Part shown: one piece after another, positions 15,876 through 25,033 of the stretch | Layout: each line of letters begins with the position of its first letter | Position numbering within the stretch: position 1 is the stretch's first letter | NCBI GenBank assembly: GCA_046542355.1 | Contig: JBKHBN010000007.1 | Coordinates: forward strand, 1 to 64,000 | DNA from: UBA1672 sp046542355 | Lineage (GTDB): Bacteria; Pseudomonadota; Alphaproteobacteria; Micavibrionales; Micavibrionaceae | Reading direction: 5' to 3' | DNA: 64,000 bases | Made by a program: the position numbers and the translations under genes | Notes under the pieces: generated by a model | What the model was told of the DNA's origin: nothing | The model's input: only the letters and a program-made list of their open reading frames with translations | The model's database searches: none

Positions 15876-17861
15876 TCAGGCGACGTGCTTTATTGTTGCT
15901 TCGTACGGCAGGCGTACATTTACTGTTGTGCCGATATTTATGCTTGATTCGATGTTTAATGTACCGCCATGCATTTCGACCAGTTCTTTTGTGATTGACA
16001 GTCCAAGTCCTGTGCCTTCGTAATCGCTTGTGTATTCGTTTGATGCCTGTTCGAACGGGTGCAAAACGCTGGCGAGCTTGTTTGGTGGAATACCTATGCC
16101 GGTGTCGCAGACTTTAAATGAAACCACATCTTCATACTCATAGCATTCCATCCATACGGATCCACCGCTTTTGGTGAATTTTACAGCGTTAGATAAGAGG
16201 TTGAGGAAAATTTGCATCAGGGCACGGCGATCGGCCACTAGTGTTAGATTATCGTGCTCAAATATAGGGCGGCGAAGACGTACATTTTGTTCTTTTGCGC
16301 GCGTTTCTACCATTTCCATGGCGCGTTCGATGATTTTTTTGATCTCCAGTTCTTCTAGATCCAGCGCGTATTTTCCTGCCTCAATTTTTGACATGTCGAG
16401 AATGTCGCTGATTAAATCAAGCAGATGGTGACCGCTGTCTTTGATGCTGGTGGCGTATTCGAGATATTTTTCATTAAAGATTGGCCCGAGCATTTGTGAT
16501 TCGATCATTTCTGAAAAGCCGATAATGGCATTTAGAGGCGTACGAAGCTCGTGGCTCATATTTGTAAGAAAACGAGATTTTGCCGCATAAGCCTGCTCCG
16601 AAGCGTCCTTGGCACGGCGTAGTTCTTGCTCGTATAACATACGTTCAGTCATGTCCTGTATTATGCCGTACAGGGCTATAACTTCACCGTACTGGTTTTT
16701 TTCACAGCGTCCTTCACACATCACAAAGCGTACTTTTCCATCGGGGCGTATGACCCGGAACTCCATGTCGTAATTCTTTTCTTCTATCATTGCCCGCTGG
16801 AAGACCTGAATGACACGCCCTAGATCGCGGCGATGTACCAGATCGCCCAATGAGTGAATAGAAGGGGCAAAACTGTGTTGGTTGACTCCAAAAATACGAA
16901 ATATTTCTTCTGACCATGTGATTTCATCTTCGCCGATTAACCAGTACCAGTGACCCATGCGGCCAATGGCTTCGGCTTCGGAAAGCTGACGTTCACGGCG
17001 CTCAAGGTGATATTGTTTTTCTTTAATATCTGTAGTGTCGCGTCCGGAGATGTATATTTTGTCATTGTGGCACATACAGCGCCATTCTATTGATAGTTCA
17101 TCGCCGCTTTGGGCGTTGTACATTGTGCTCTCGTAGGAGGCTATAGATGGTGAATTTGAGGGTTCACTGCCTGTATGTGTTATCAGATTTTGTATGTCTG
17201 GTTGTTCTTCGGGGTTGAATAGATCATAAAAGGATGTTCCTATAATTTCATCGGTTTTGGTTGCTCCGGATAATTTGATGAAGGCATTGCTTGTGTGAAT
17301 AATGCGGCCTTGCAGGTCGGTGATGATTTTGAAGTCTTTGCTTAGCTCCATGAAAGCTTTGTAGTCTTGCATATTGATAGAGGAATTGGGCGGGGTTTGT
17401 TCTTTGTTGTTTAGTCTTTCAACTCCTGTGGGCAAGGCGTTTATGCGGGCTGATGAATTATGTATTTTGCTCATTAGAGTGTCGATATCATCATCGCTGT
17501 TTGTCTCAAGAGCGTCATGATCTATGGCAGAGGCAATAAGGTAAAGGCGGTTGTCCGGCATTGAGAGCCAGTCAAAATGAAACTCTGTCATTATGCCGTT
17601 ATCAACGATATGAACATCATGGCTGCCTGCTGAAATAATGCTGAGATCGTCTGATTGATCCAGATTTTCGTTTAATTCGTCGGTAAATTGCAGGATCTCA
17701 AGAATATGATGGTGTGTGTCGGGCTGTATTCCCGTGAGTTCGCAAAAGCGGTTATTGGCGTAAACGAGATATCCTTCCTCGTTGATGGCGCAGCGCGCAG
17801 CTTCGCTGTTATTGGATTGCGGTGAAGGGGCGGTGTGTTGGGCTTTGCTGATCAGGGACAT
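15876..17861 (-). CDS. PAS-domain sensor histidine kinase
   Basis: A 661-residue protein with no transmembrane segment. Three PAS-like regions can be seen (~20-115, ~165-285, ~290-410). The middle one has DLQGRIIHTSNAFIKLSGA; the last ends in the PAC-like GVIALYGIIQDMTER type sequence (residues 393-407). The HisKA domain has MSHELRTPLNAIIGFSEM with phospho-accepting His437. The ATPase has NLLSNAVKFTKSGGSVWM (N box), DTGIGIPPNKL (G1), and GTGLGLSITKELVEMHGG (G2). It should be a cytosolic, membrane-independent sensor. The HisKA/ATPase half resembles PleC/DivJ-type alphaproteobacterial kinases. No response regulator is adjacent, so its partner is unknown. Confidence 0.93.
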   Translation of the reverse strand: MSLISKAQHTAPSPQSNNSEAARCAINEEGYLVYANNRFCELTGIQPDTHHHILEILQFTDELNENLDQSDDLSIISAGSHDVHIVDNGIMTEFHFDWLSMPDNRLYLIASAIDHDALETNSDDDIDTLMSKIHNSSARINALPTGVERLNNKEQTPPNSSINMQDYKAFMELSKDFKIITDLQGRIIHTSNAFIKLSGATKTDEIIGTSFYDLFNPEEQPDIQNLITHTGSEPSNSPSIASYESTMYNAQSGDELSIEWRCMCHNDKIYISGRDTTDIKEKQYHLERRERQLSEAEAIGRMGHWYWLIGEDEITWSEEIFRIFGVNQHSFAPSIHSLGDLVHRRDLGRVIQVFQRAMIEEKNYDMEFRVIRPDGKVRFVMCEGRCEKNQYGEVIALYGIIQDMTERMLYEQELRRAKDASEQAYAAKSRFLTNMSHELRTPLNAIIGFSEMIESQMLGPIFNEKYLEYATSIKDSGHHLLDLISDILDMSKIEAGKYALDLEELEIKKIIERAMEMVETRAKEQNVRLRRPIFEHDNLTLVADRRALMQIFLNLLSNAVKFTKSGGSVWMECYEYEDVVSFKVCDTGIGIPPNKLASVLHPFEQASNEYTSDYEGTGLGLSITKELVEMHGGTLNIESSINIGTTVNVRLPYEATIKHVA

Positions 17862-18102
17862 GGTCGTAACTCAATGTGACGTAAATTTTAGTATGTTTGC
17901 AGGGTCTGGAAGCGGATTCCAAAGCGAAGATGACGAGAATCCTGAGATCCCTCGTGTTTGATGATAGGCGAAAGGACGTGATTCTGACAAGCTCTTTTTC
18001 ATATCGCGTCTTTTTTGTTTTGCTAGAATTCGTTCTTCTCACGTGCTAATTATCCCTATGATCTGGATTTATCCGTCATTGTTTTCAAGGAGGTTTTTCG
18101 GC

Positions 18103-19482
18103 ATGTCACAAGGAACGCTGGTTTCAATAAATCCATCAAAGGGATATGAGATTTTAGGCGAGGTTAAGATCTCTAGCGAAAAGGATATTCTATCAAAAGT
18201 CCATGCTGCGCGGAAAGCCCAGAAAGGCTGGCAGGCTCTTGCTTTGGGTGAACGGCTTGAGCGGCTTGGGTTTTTGCTGGAGCTGATAAAAGAAAACCAG
18301 TCCGAATTTGCGCGCAGAACGTCACTTGAAATGGGGCAAAGTATTACGCTTTCAACGATGGAGACCAAAAGAGCTATAGAGCTTTTTGAGTGGGATTTGG
18401 CTCATGCGCCAGAGATTTTAAAAGACGAGATTACCTTTGAAAATGAGGCGGAAGTCAATAAGATTGTATTGGAGCCGCTGGGTGTCGGGGCTGTGATTGT
18501 TGCGTGGAATTTTCCTTTGCCTAACTTTATGTATAGCGTTGTTCAGGCGGTGATTGCCGGTAATACGGTAGTGATGAAATATTCTGAAGAAATTCCTCTT
18601 TTCTCAAAATTTCTTGAGGAGCTTTGTCACAAAGCAGGGTTGGAGGATATTATCCATTTCATATATGGTGATGGATCTGTGGGCGGTATGCTGGTTGATC
18701 AGGATATTGATTATATTTCCTTTACTGGCAGTTATGCCACAGGCACGCAATTATATAAAAAGGCTGCGCAGAAGTTTATTCCCGTGACGCTTGAGCTTGG
18801 CGGCTCTAGCCCAGGGATTGTGTTTGCTGATGCCGATCTGGATGAAATCGTTGGCAGGATTTACGGGTTGCGTTTTATCAATTGCGGGCAGTTTTGCTCT
18901 GACTTGAAACGTTTGATTGTTCATCATTCCATTAAGGATGCGCTTACAGATAAGCTGGTTGCAAGAGCAAAGCAGGCCATTGTTGGTGATCCTTTGTCTC
19001 CTGATACAGATATGGGGCCTTTGGTGGCACAGCGGCAGGTGGAAAAGCTGGCTGAGCAGGTCAGGGATGCACTGGATAAGGGTGCAAGGCTCTTGTGTGG
19101 CGGCAAAAAGCCAGTAGCGTTGGAGGGTGCTTATTTTGAGCCGACGCTTCTGAGTGATATTTCCAGAGATATGCTGGTGTGGAAGGAAGAAGTTTTTGGC
19201 CCTGTTTTGCCTATTATCGGGTTTGATACGTATGAAGAGGCTATAGAGCTGGCTAATGATACGCCCTATGGATTGACCGGTTATGTTTTTACGCGTGATA
19301 ATTTGCTGGCGATTAAGGCCATGAGCGATATTAAGGCCGGGACGCTCTCGGTTAATACTTGCAGCGCTTCCAAGGCGCAAAATCCATTTGGCGGCTATAA
19401 GCATTCTGGTGTCGGACGGCAGAAAGGGAAATATGGTTACCGTGAGGTTACGCAGGCCAAGGTGATGGCCTGGCAGAAATAG
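18103..19482 (+). CDS. NAD(P)-dependent aldehyde dehydrogenase
   Basis: A 459-residue ALDH of normal length. Start at 18103 has AAGGAGG 9 bases upstream. The fold is complete: GVIVAWNFPLPNF-type cofactor motif (ignoring one residue), YISFTGSYATGTQ, the general base Glu231 in TLELGGSSPGIVF, and the nucleophile Cys265 in INCGQFCSDLKRL. The 34-residue gap between Glu and Cys matches the family. EEVFGPVLPII and NPFGGYKHSGVGR follow. It oxidises an aldehyde to an acid; the layout resembles succinate-semialdehyde dehydrogenases, but substrate is inferred only. Asp after the catalytic Cys region is a little unusual. Confidence 0.92.
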   Translation: MSQGTLVSINPSKGYEILGEVKISSEKDILSKVHAARKAQKGWQALALGERLERLGFLLELIKENQSEFARRTSLEMGQSITLSTMETKRAIELFEWDLAHAPEILKDEITFENEAEVNKIVLEPLGVGAVIVAWNFPLPNFMYSVVQAVIAGNTVVMKYSEEIPLFSKFLEELCHKAGLEDIIHFIYGDGSVGGMLVDQDIDYISFTGSYATGTQLYKKAAQKFIPVTLELGGSSPGIVFADADLDEIVGRIYGLRFINCGQFCSDLKRLIVHHSIKDALTDKLVARAKQAIVGDPLSPDTDMGPLVAQRQVEKLAEQVRDALDKGARLLCGGKKPVALEGAYFEPTLLSDISRDMLVWKEEVFGPVLPIIGFDTYEEAIELANDTPYGLTGYVFTRDNLLAIKAMSDIKAGTLSVNTCSASKAQNPFGGYKHSGVGRQKGKYGYREVTQAKVMAWQK

Positions 19483-19514
19483 AGGCATTATTTCTATATT
19501 TTGGCCGGGCTAAG

Positions 19515-19555
19515 AAAATGCCCCGAGGCTATAATTCCCGAGGCATATTTTTGAT
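19515..19555. terminator. Bidirectional terminator between convergent genes
   Basis: ATGCCCCGAGG and CCCGAGGCAT pair with two mismatches. The stem is flanked by ATTTTT on the plus strand and by TTTTC on the minus strand, so it can end transcription of both the aldehyde dehydrogenase gene and the convergent redoxin gene. Confidence 0.6.
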
Positions 19556-19573
19556 CGTATTTTTGTAATGTTT

Positions 19574-20212
19574 CTAATATTTTACAGAGCAGCCGTAGGG
19601 CTGTGTTGAGGCAACAGAGACTTCTTCTCCGGCCTTGATTTCATCTATGGCTTTGAGCACAAGATTTTCTGCACCTTCTACCGTATCGGGGTTGGCGCTG
19701 GGATTGTCGTCAATAGCTCCGGCATAGGCCAAAACGCCCTTGTTGATTACGAACATATGCGGCGTTGTTTTCGCACCGTAAAGACGCCCGATTTCTCCGG
19801 TTGTATCAAGGATGCGTGTGGTGGCGTTGGCACCGACTTCTTCAACAATCTTTACGGCTTCTTCAGCAGAGACATAACCCTGATTTCCGGGGGCAGAAGA
19901 TACGATAGAAATCCATGCTACACCTTTATCGGTTGCTGTTTTCTGGATTTCCTGCATGTTGTTTGTCTCATAGTGTTTTTTGACGAAGGGACATTCGTGG
20001 TTTGTCCACTCCAGAACAACTATCTTGTCTTTGTGGTCTTCGAGATTAAAGGGTTCGCCGTGAATGTCGGTGGCTGTGAAGTTGGGCGCCATATCGCCTG
20101 TTTTTGGCGTTGCCGCCGCGCTTACGGTTGTGGCTGGCCAGCTCATTGATAAGCCCAGTAAGCCTACCATAAAGCCAAAGGCCAGTATTAAAGTGTTTAT
20201 TCTGTGGGACAT
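19574..20212 (-). CDS. Periplasmic redoxin / thioredoxin-family protein
   Basis: A 212-residue protein with a signal peptide (~1-32) and a redoxin (AhpC/TSA-like) fold: GDMAPNFTATDIHGEPF, VVLEWTNHECPFVKKHYE and TTPHMFVINKG. The active region has a single cysteine (Cys74 in HECPFV) instead of CxxC; another Cys lies at the very C-terminus (YGCSVKY). Such proteins reduce peroxides or thiols in the periplasm. AAGGAG precedes the ATG, and the start overlaps the end of the upstream DsbD-type gene by 16 bp, so it is likely a partner reduced by DsbD (inference). Confidence 0.85.
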   Translation of the reverse strand: MSHRINTLILAFGFMVGLLGLSMSWPATTVSAAATPKTGDMAPNFTATDIHGEPFNLEDHKDKIVVLEWTNHECPFVKKHYETNNMQEIQKTATDKGVAWISIVSSAPGNQGYVSAEEAVKIVEEVGANATTRILDTTGEIGRLYGAKTTPHMFVINKGVLAYAGAIDDNPSANPDTVEGAENLVLKAIDEIKAGEEVSVASTQPYGCSVKY

Positions 20213-22506
20213 GAGTCATCTCCTTCTTGGGTTAGTGTGTTGTAAAAGAATGTTGTGTTTTCGTTCTCGCATTTGTCTATGGTCTGGCGCATCTTATTGA
20301 TTGTAAGAATTTGCGGCAGTATGGCGGCTTGCGGACGTCTTTTGGTGACCGGATCACGTTTGCCGTAATAGACATAAAAGGGCACGCCGTCGCGCTCGAA
20401 GGTGCTTAGATATTCAGTGACTTCAGGATTATGGTTTGTCCAGTCTCCCACGACGCGCTGTACGTTTTTGCGCGTAAAGAGGTCATGGATGGCCTGCGTG
20501 TTGAGTACACCGACCTGATTGACTTTACATGTAATGCACCATGCGGCGGTCATTTCTACGAATACCGGGTCGTCACCCTTGAGTAATTCCGGGAGTTTTT
20601 CCCGGCTGTAGGGGATTGCATCTTGTTTTGCGCTTTGTGTTATGGCTGTATTGTCTGCGGCTTGATCCGGCTGGATGTCGTTAAGGGCGCTTAGTGTGTA
20701 GAGCGTTCCGATGATTGCCAGAATCATGGTGGTTCTTGCCAGAAATGCGCCAAATCCTGAGGCTTTTTTTGCTTTGCCGGAGAGCCATACTGCAAAGGTG
20801 AGTGATAGCAGGCCAAAGAGAACCAGAAAGATGCTTGCGGTTCCGGCCTGCTTGCTTAAAACCCAGATGAGCCAAAGGGATGAGGCGAATAGCGGGAAGG
20901 CAAGGAATTGACGGAAGGTCTCCATCCATGCGCCGGGCTTTGGTAATAGCGCTTGCGTTTGCGGTATAAAGCTGAGGAGCAGGTAGGGCAGCGCCATCCC
21001 AAAGCCCAGCATGGCAAAGACGCTCAGGGAAACGATGGTGGGCTGCGTTAAAGCAAATCCCATGGCTGCGCCCATGAAGGGCGCTGTGCACGGCGTTGCG
21101 ATTATAGAGGCCAGCGCCCCTGTAAAAAAGCTGCTAGTGTATGAATGGCTGCCAGTCAGGTTTTGGCCGACATTACTCAGGCCGCTGCCAATTTCAAAAA
21201 TACCGGCCAGATTAAGGCCAATTAGGAAAAGCAGGTATGTTAATAGTCCTACGACAAGCGGGTTTTGGAGCTGAAAACCCCAGCCGATGGCTGCACCGGC
21301 ATGTTTCAGGGCGATTAAAACACCAGCGATTGCAAGGAAGCTGATGATGATACCGGCTGTGTAGGCAAGGCCATGTATACGCGCTCGTTTTGCTTCCTGT
21401 CCTTTCATTTCGACAAGGCTGATGGCTTTTATTGACAAGACGGGGAATACACACGGCATGAGGTTGAGGATCAGGCCACCCAAGAAAGCCAGTGCGAGCG
21501 CACTTATCCATGTCAGGCTTACATCCTGATTGTTTGTTGTGCTGTTTTCTATTGTGGCGGCACTGCCGGAGATGTTGGCTTTGTTGACGATGACGGGTTT
21601 TTGTTGATCGCTTTGCGGGATTGCGCTGAGTGTATAGCCCGTGTTTTGTCCGATCTGTCCTTTGATAACAAGAAGGCCTTGCAGTGGTGATTGTGCGTCG
21701 ATGGGTTCATTGCCGCGCTCGTGGGTTATGGTGAGTGTATCATCATTCAGTGTAACTTCCGGCGTGGCGGCGTGGCTGATAATGCCCAGAGCGTAGGGAA
21801 AGAATTCTGTGTTCTCAGGCGTGGCTGTGTTCAGGATTGTGCGATCTTCGGGTGTGAGGGAGAGGTGCAGCGCGGTTTCCTGGTCTGAATAGAAGAATTG
21901 TCCGCTTATGGGGTTTGGCAGTTTGGTTTGCGCCGCTAGAATTTTGGCACTGTTGTCGGCGTTCAGATTATCAGGATCATTTAGCTCTATTTGCAGGTTG
22001 TCATATTCGGGGATGCAGATTTTATTGCATACGAGGATTTCTATGTCGGCTTTTAAAGGGATCTCCCCTTGAGGAATTGTGTCAGGTACTTTGAGCGTTT
22101 GCAAAAGTGTAACGCGGTCAAAATAGCCGTAATTTGCGAGCACGTCATAAGAGACTTTATCGGGCGTTGGCCATACAATATCGGAGACTTCAAAGCCTTC
22201 TGGTAAATCCCATTTGATGGAGACTGGCAGGCCTGAATCTCCGGGATTGCGCCAGTATGTGTGCCATTGAGATGCCAGATCTATTTGTGTGGCCAGTATT
22301 ATTTCCTCTCCGGGTCTAATGGCGATGCGTTCCGGGATCAGGCTTATCTCGCTGTGACGCCGGGAGGCGCTTTCGGTTTGTGCCTGCGTTTTTTGGGGGA
22401 CGCTCAAGGCCGAGATGCCAAAGATAGCAGAGCAAAGTGCAATAAGGTGCAAAAGGGTGATTAATCTGCGTTTCTTTGTTTTGTGGTCATGATCTTTTGT
22501 GTGCAT
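20197..22506 (-). CDS. dsbD: Thiol:disulfide interchange protein DsbD family
   Basis: A 769-residue inner-membrane protein with all three redox modules. The signal (~12-42) is followed by an N-terminal periplasmic domain with Cys160 and Cys164 (VCNKICIPE). The eight-helix membrane core carries Cys352 (MPCVFPVLSI) and Cys473 (ATPCTAPFMGA). The C-terminal thioredoxin domain has WCITCK with Cys657 and Cys660. It carries electrons from cytosolic thioredoxin to periplasmic proteins. The architecture is also called ScsB in some groups. The overlapping downstream redoxin gene is a plausible client. The start lacks a strong Shine-Dalgarno. Confidence 0.92.
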   Translation of the reverse strand: MHTKDHDHKTKKRRLITLLHLIALCSAIFGISALSVPQKTQAQTESASRRHSEISLIPERIAIRPGEEIILATQIDLASQWHTYWRNPGDSGLPVSIKWDLPEGFEVSDIVWPTPDKVSYDVLANYGYFDRVTLLQTLKVPDTIPQGEIPLKADIEILVCNKICIPEYDNLQIELNDPDNLNADNSAKILAAQTKLPNPISGQFFYSDQETALHLSLTPEDRTILNTATPENTEFFPYALGIISHAATPEVTLNDDTLTITHERGNEPIDAQSPLQGLLVIKGQIGQNTGYTLSAIPQSDQQKPVIVNKANISGSAATIENSTTNNQDVSLTWISALALAFLGGLILNLMPCVFPVLSIKAISLVEMKGQEAKRARIHGLAYTAGIIISFLAIAGVLIALKHAGAAIGWGFQLQNPLVVGLLTYLLFLIGLNLAGIFEIGSGLSNVGQNLTGSHSYTSSFFTGALASIIATPCTAPFMGAAMGFALTQPTIVSLSVFAMLGFGMALPYLLLSFIPQTQALLPKPGAWMETFRQFLAFPLFASSLWLIWVLSKQAGTASIFLVLFGLLSLTFAVWLSGKAKKASGFGAFLARTTMILAIIGTLYTLSALNDIQPDQAADNTAITQSAKQDAIPYSREKLPELLKGDDPVFVEMTAAWCITCKVNQVGVLNTQAIHDLFTRKNVQRVVGDWTNHNPEVTEYLSTFERDGVPFYVYYGKRDPVTKRRPQAAILPQILTINKMRQTIDKCENENTTFFYNTLTQEGDDSCPTE

Positions 22507-22844
22507 TTTGTGTGCTCTGTTTTTCTGTTTTTTTGTGTTCTTTATTTTGCGTTATAGGCTTTTTAAACAAGCATATGCTGTAAAGAAAGTGTTTGTGCAC
22601 ATGGTCATAATTTTATGCTCTGGTTATTATTTCTTTTTTACTACAATGCGATAGCTTTGCCTTTTTTGCCTTCCAGTTTCGCATGTGCAGCACATGTTTC
22701 ATTCGCTTTTTGTATATTTTTCGTTACAATTTGCCACTTGCAGGGGCTAATAGTGGTTGATTTTGTATTGTTTTTTGGCTGTTTGTTTCGGGTTATCAGG
22801 GTTTTTTAGGTTTTGAAGCATAAGAATAACAGGAGTTGAGTGTT
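22507..22844. other. Divergent promoter region between dsbD and acetoacetyl-CoA synthetase
   Basis: About 340 AT-rich bases without a supported gene. The 64-codon frame at 22615-22809 is a run of hydrophobic and Cys codons with no ribosome-binding site. The region must hold promoters for both flanking genes, but I find no pair of consensus -35/-10 boxes with good spacing. Confidence 0.4.
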
Positions 22845-24914
22845 ATGAGCATTGTGAGCGTTTCTTCTTTTCAAGGGGCATTGAATGTAAAAGTGGATGT
22901 AGATGGGCTGCAAAGTGATCTGGATCGGGCGCGGCGCGATGACCGGATTTGCTGGGCTCCTTCGCCCCAAAAAATTGAGGATAGTACCTTGCGCGATTAT
23001 ATGCGCTATATCCAGCAGGAAAAGAAGCAGGCTTTTAGTCATTATGACTCCTTGTTGCGCTGGTCTGTTGCTAACAAGGAAGAGTTTTGGGACAGTATCT
23101 GGGATTATTGCGGCATTGTCGGGGAAAAGGGCGCGCGCATTTTTGATGATAATAACGGATGGATGTGCGGGGCGCGTTTTTATCCCGAAGGGCGTTTGAA
23201 TTACGCGCAAAATCTTTTGGAGAAAATGTGTGAAGGGGATGATGAGCGCACGCAGGCAGCGATGATTTTTCGGGACGAGAAGGGGCATGAAAGCCAGATG
23301 ACCCGCGCGCAGCTAATTGCCAAAGTCTCTCAGTGGCAGCAGGCCATGAAGGATATGGGTATTGTCGAAGGCGACCGGGTGGCCGGTTATATGCCCAATA
23401 TGATGGAAACGGTTGTCGTGGCACTGGCGGCGATTTCTCTTGGTGCGATATGGTCTTCGGCGTCTCCTGATTTTGGAGTGCAGGGCGTGCTGGATCGCTT
23501 TGGACAAATTGAACCCAAGCTCCTGATCGGGGTTGATGGATATTATTATAATGGCAAGGTGGTTGATGTTTTAACCAAAATACAAGATATCGCTGTGCAG
23601 ATAGAGGGGCTTGAAAAGGTTGTTGTTGTGCCTTTTGCCGGATCGTCTCTCAGTCTTGAAGAGTGTAGTGATCTGGCGGTCAGTGCGGATGATTTTGTCT
23701 CTTCTTATGATGGCTCGCAGCCTCTTGAGTATGCGCACGTGCCTTTTAACCATCCTTTATTTATTATGTTTTCTTCGGGAACAACGGGCATTCCCAAATG
23801 TATTGTTCACGGGCATGGCGGGACATTGCTTCAGCATTTGAAAGAGCATCGTTTGCACTGTGATATCAAGCCCGGTGATGCCGTGTTTTATTTTACCACA
23901 TGTGGCTGGATGATGTGGAACTGGCTGATTAGTGCTTTGGCTTCGCAGGCGACCCTGCTTTTGTATGACGGCTCGCCCTTTTATCCCGATGCCAGCGTGT
24001 TGTGGGATTATACAAGTGCGCATCAGTGCAGTTTGTTTGGCACCTCTGCTAAATATATCGAGGCGATGAAGGTTTATAAGCTTCATCCGGCCAAGACTCA
24101 TGATCTAAGTGCTTTGAAGCTGATTACGTCAACCGGATCGCCGCTGGTGCATGAGAGCTTTGATTATATTTACGGGGATATCAAGGATGATGTTCATGTC
24201 GCTTCTATTTCCGGAGGTACAGATATTGTGTCGTGTTTTGTGCTGGGCAATCCGATTTCTCCGGTGTATCGCGGCGAGATACAAGGGCCGGGGCTGGGGC
24301 TTGCGGTTGATGTGTATGATGATAACGGCCAGCCGGTAGCACCTGGCGGTGTGGGTGAGCTTGTGTGCACCAAGGCGTTTCCGTGTATGCCGGTGTCATT
24401 TTGGAATGATGAAGAGGGTGCGCGTTATAAGTCTGCTTATTTTGATCGTTTTGAGAATATCTGGGTGCATGGGGATTGGGTTAAAAAAACCCGCAACAAA
24501 GGCTTTATCATTCTTGGGAGAAGCGATGCGACGCTTAATCCGGGCGGCGTGCGTATCGGTACGGCAGAGATTTACCGCCAGCTTGATCAGATCGAGGAGG
24601 TGCATGATAGCGTTGTTATCGGGCAGGAGTGGAAAAGCGATGTACGCGTTGTGCTGTTTGTTGTTCTGGCTCCGGGCGCGGCGCTTGATGATGCTCTTAA
24701 AGACCGGATCAAGAGCCATATCCGTAAAGGCGCTTCGGCGCGTCATGTGCCCAAGAAGATTGTGGCTGTGCGCGATATTCCGCGTACCAAAAGCGGCAAA
24801 ATCACCGAGATCGCTGTGCGCGATGTGGTGATGGGGCGCGCTGTCAAGAATGTCGAGGCGCTGGCCAATCCTGAAAGCCTTGAGCTGTTCAAGGATCTTA
24901 GGGAATTGCGGTAA
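22845..24914 (+). CDS. Acetoacetyl-CoA synthetase
   Basis: A 689-residue acyl-adenylate-forming enzyme. ATG 22845 is chosen because AGGAG lies 9 bases upstream. The AMP-binding P-loop FSSGTTGIPKCIVHGHGG is at 309 onward. STGSPLVHESFDYIYGDIK, SGGTDIVSCFVLGNP and HGDWVKKTRNKGFIILGRSD follow, and the C-terminus has the catalytic-lysine region RTKSGKITEIAV. The N-terminal DYMRYIQ and EFWDSIWDYCGI motifs and the length separate it from acetyl-CoA synthetase. It activates acetoacetate to acetoacetyl-CoA, feeding ketone-body or polyhydroxybutyrate metabolism. A terminator follows 44 bp downstream. Confidence 0.93.
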   Translation: MSIVSVSSFQGALNVKVDVDGLQSDLDRARRDDRICWAPSPQKIEDSTLRDYMRYIQQEKKQAFSHYDSLLRWSVANKEEFWDSIWDYCGIVGEKGARIFDDNNGWMCGARFYPEGRLNYAQNLLEKMCEGDDERTQAAMIFRDEKGHESQMTRAQLIAKVSQWQQAMKDMGIVEGDRVAGYMPNMMETVVVALAAISLGAIWSSASPDFGVQGVLDRFGQIEPKLLIGVDGYYYNGKVVDVLTKIQDIAVQIEGLEKVVVVPFAGSSLSLEECSDLAVSADDFVSSYDGSQPLEYAHVPFNHPLFIMFSSGTTGIPKCIVHGHGGTLLQHLKEHRLHCDIKPGDAVFYFTTCGWMMWNWLISALASQATLLLYDGSPFYPDASVLWDYTSAHQCSLFGTSAKYIEAMKVYKLHPAKTHDLSALKLITSTGSPLVHESFDYIYGDIKDDVHVASISGGTDIVSCFVLGNPISPVYRGEIQGPGLGLAVDVYDDNGQPVAPGGVGELVCTKAFPCMPVSFWNDEEGARYKSAYFDRFENIWVHGDWVKKTRNKGFIILGRSDATLNPGGVRIGTAEIYRQLDQIEEVHDSVVIGQEWKSDVRVVLFVVLAPGAALDDALKDRIKSHIRKGASARHVPKKIVAVRDIPRTKSGKITEIAVRDVVMGRAVKNVEALANPESLELFKDLRELR

Positions 24915-24957
24915 GCGTTAGGTTTTTTCTTTTGCTTTGAGGTTTATGTTGCTTTTG

Positions 24958-24985
24958 GAGCCAGAGATTCTCTGGCTCTTTGTTA
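24958..24985 (+). terminator. Rho-independent terminator after acetoacetyl-CoA synthetase gene
   Basis: A perfect 9-bp stem GAGCCAGAG/CTCTGGCTC with a 3-base loop (ATT), followed by TTTGTTATT. It separates the synthetase gene from the next gene and makes an upstream start for that gene at 24980 unlikely. Confidence 0.85.
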
Positions 24986-25033
24986 TTAAGAAAAATCTGT
25001 CACTTAATTACGTGTTATGTTAAAATTGTTTCT

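Noticed and set aside
18103..18180. CRISPR, prophage or toxin-antitoxin content
   Set aside because: I looked across the whole window and saw no regularly spaced repeats, no phage structural genes and no recognisable toxin-antitoxin pair.
22615..22809. 64-codon frame between dsbD and acetoacetyl-CoA synthetase
   Set aside because: Low-complexity hydrophobic sequence from AT-rich DNA, with no ribosome-binding site.
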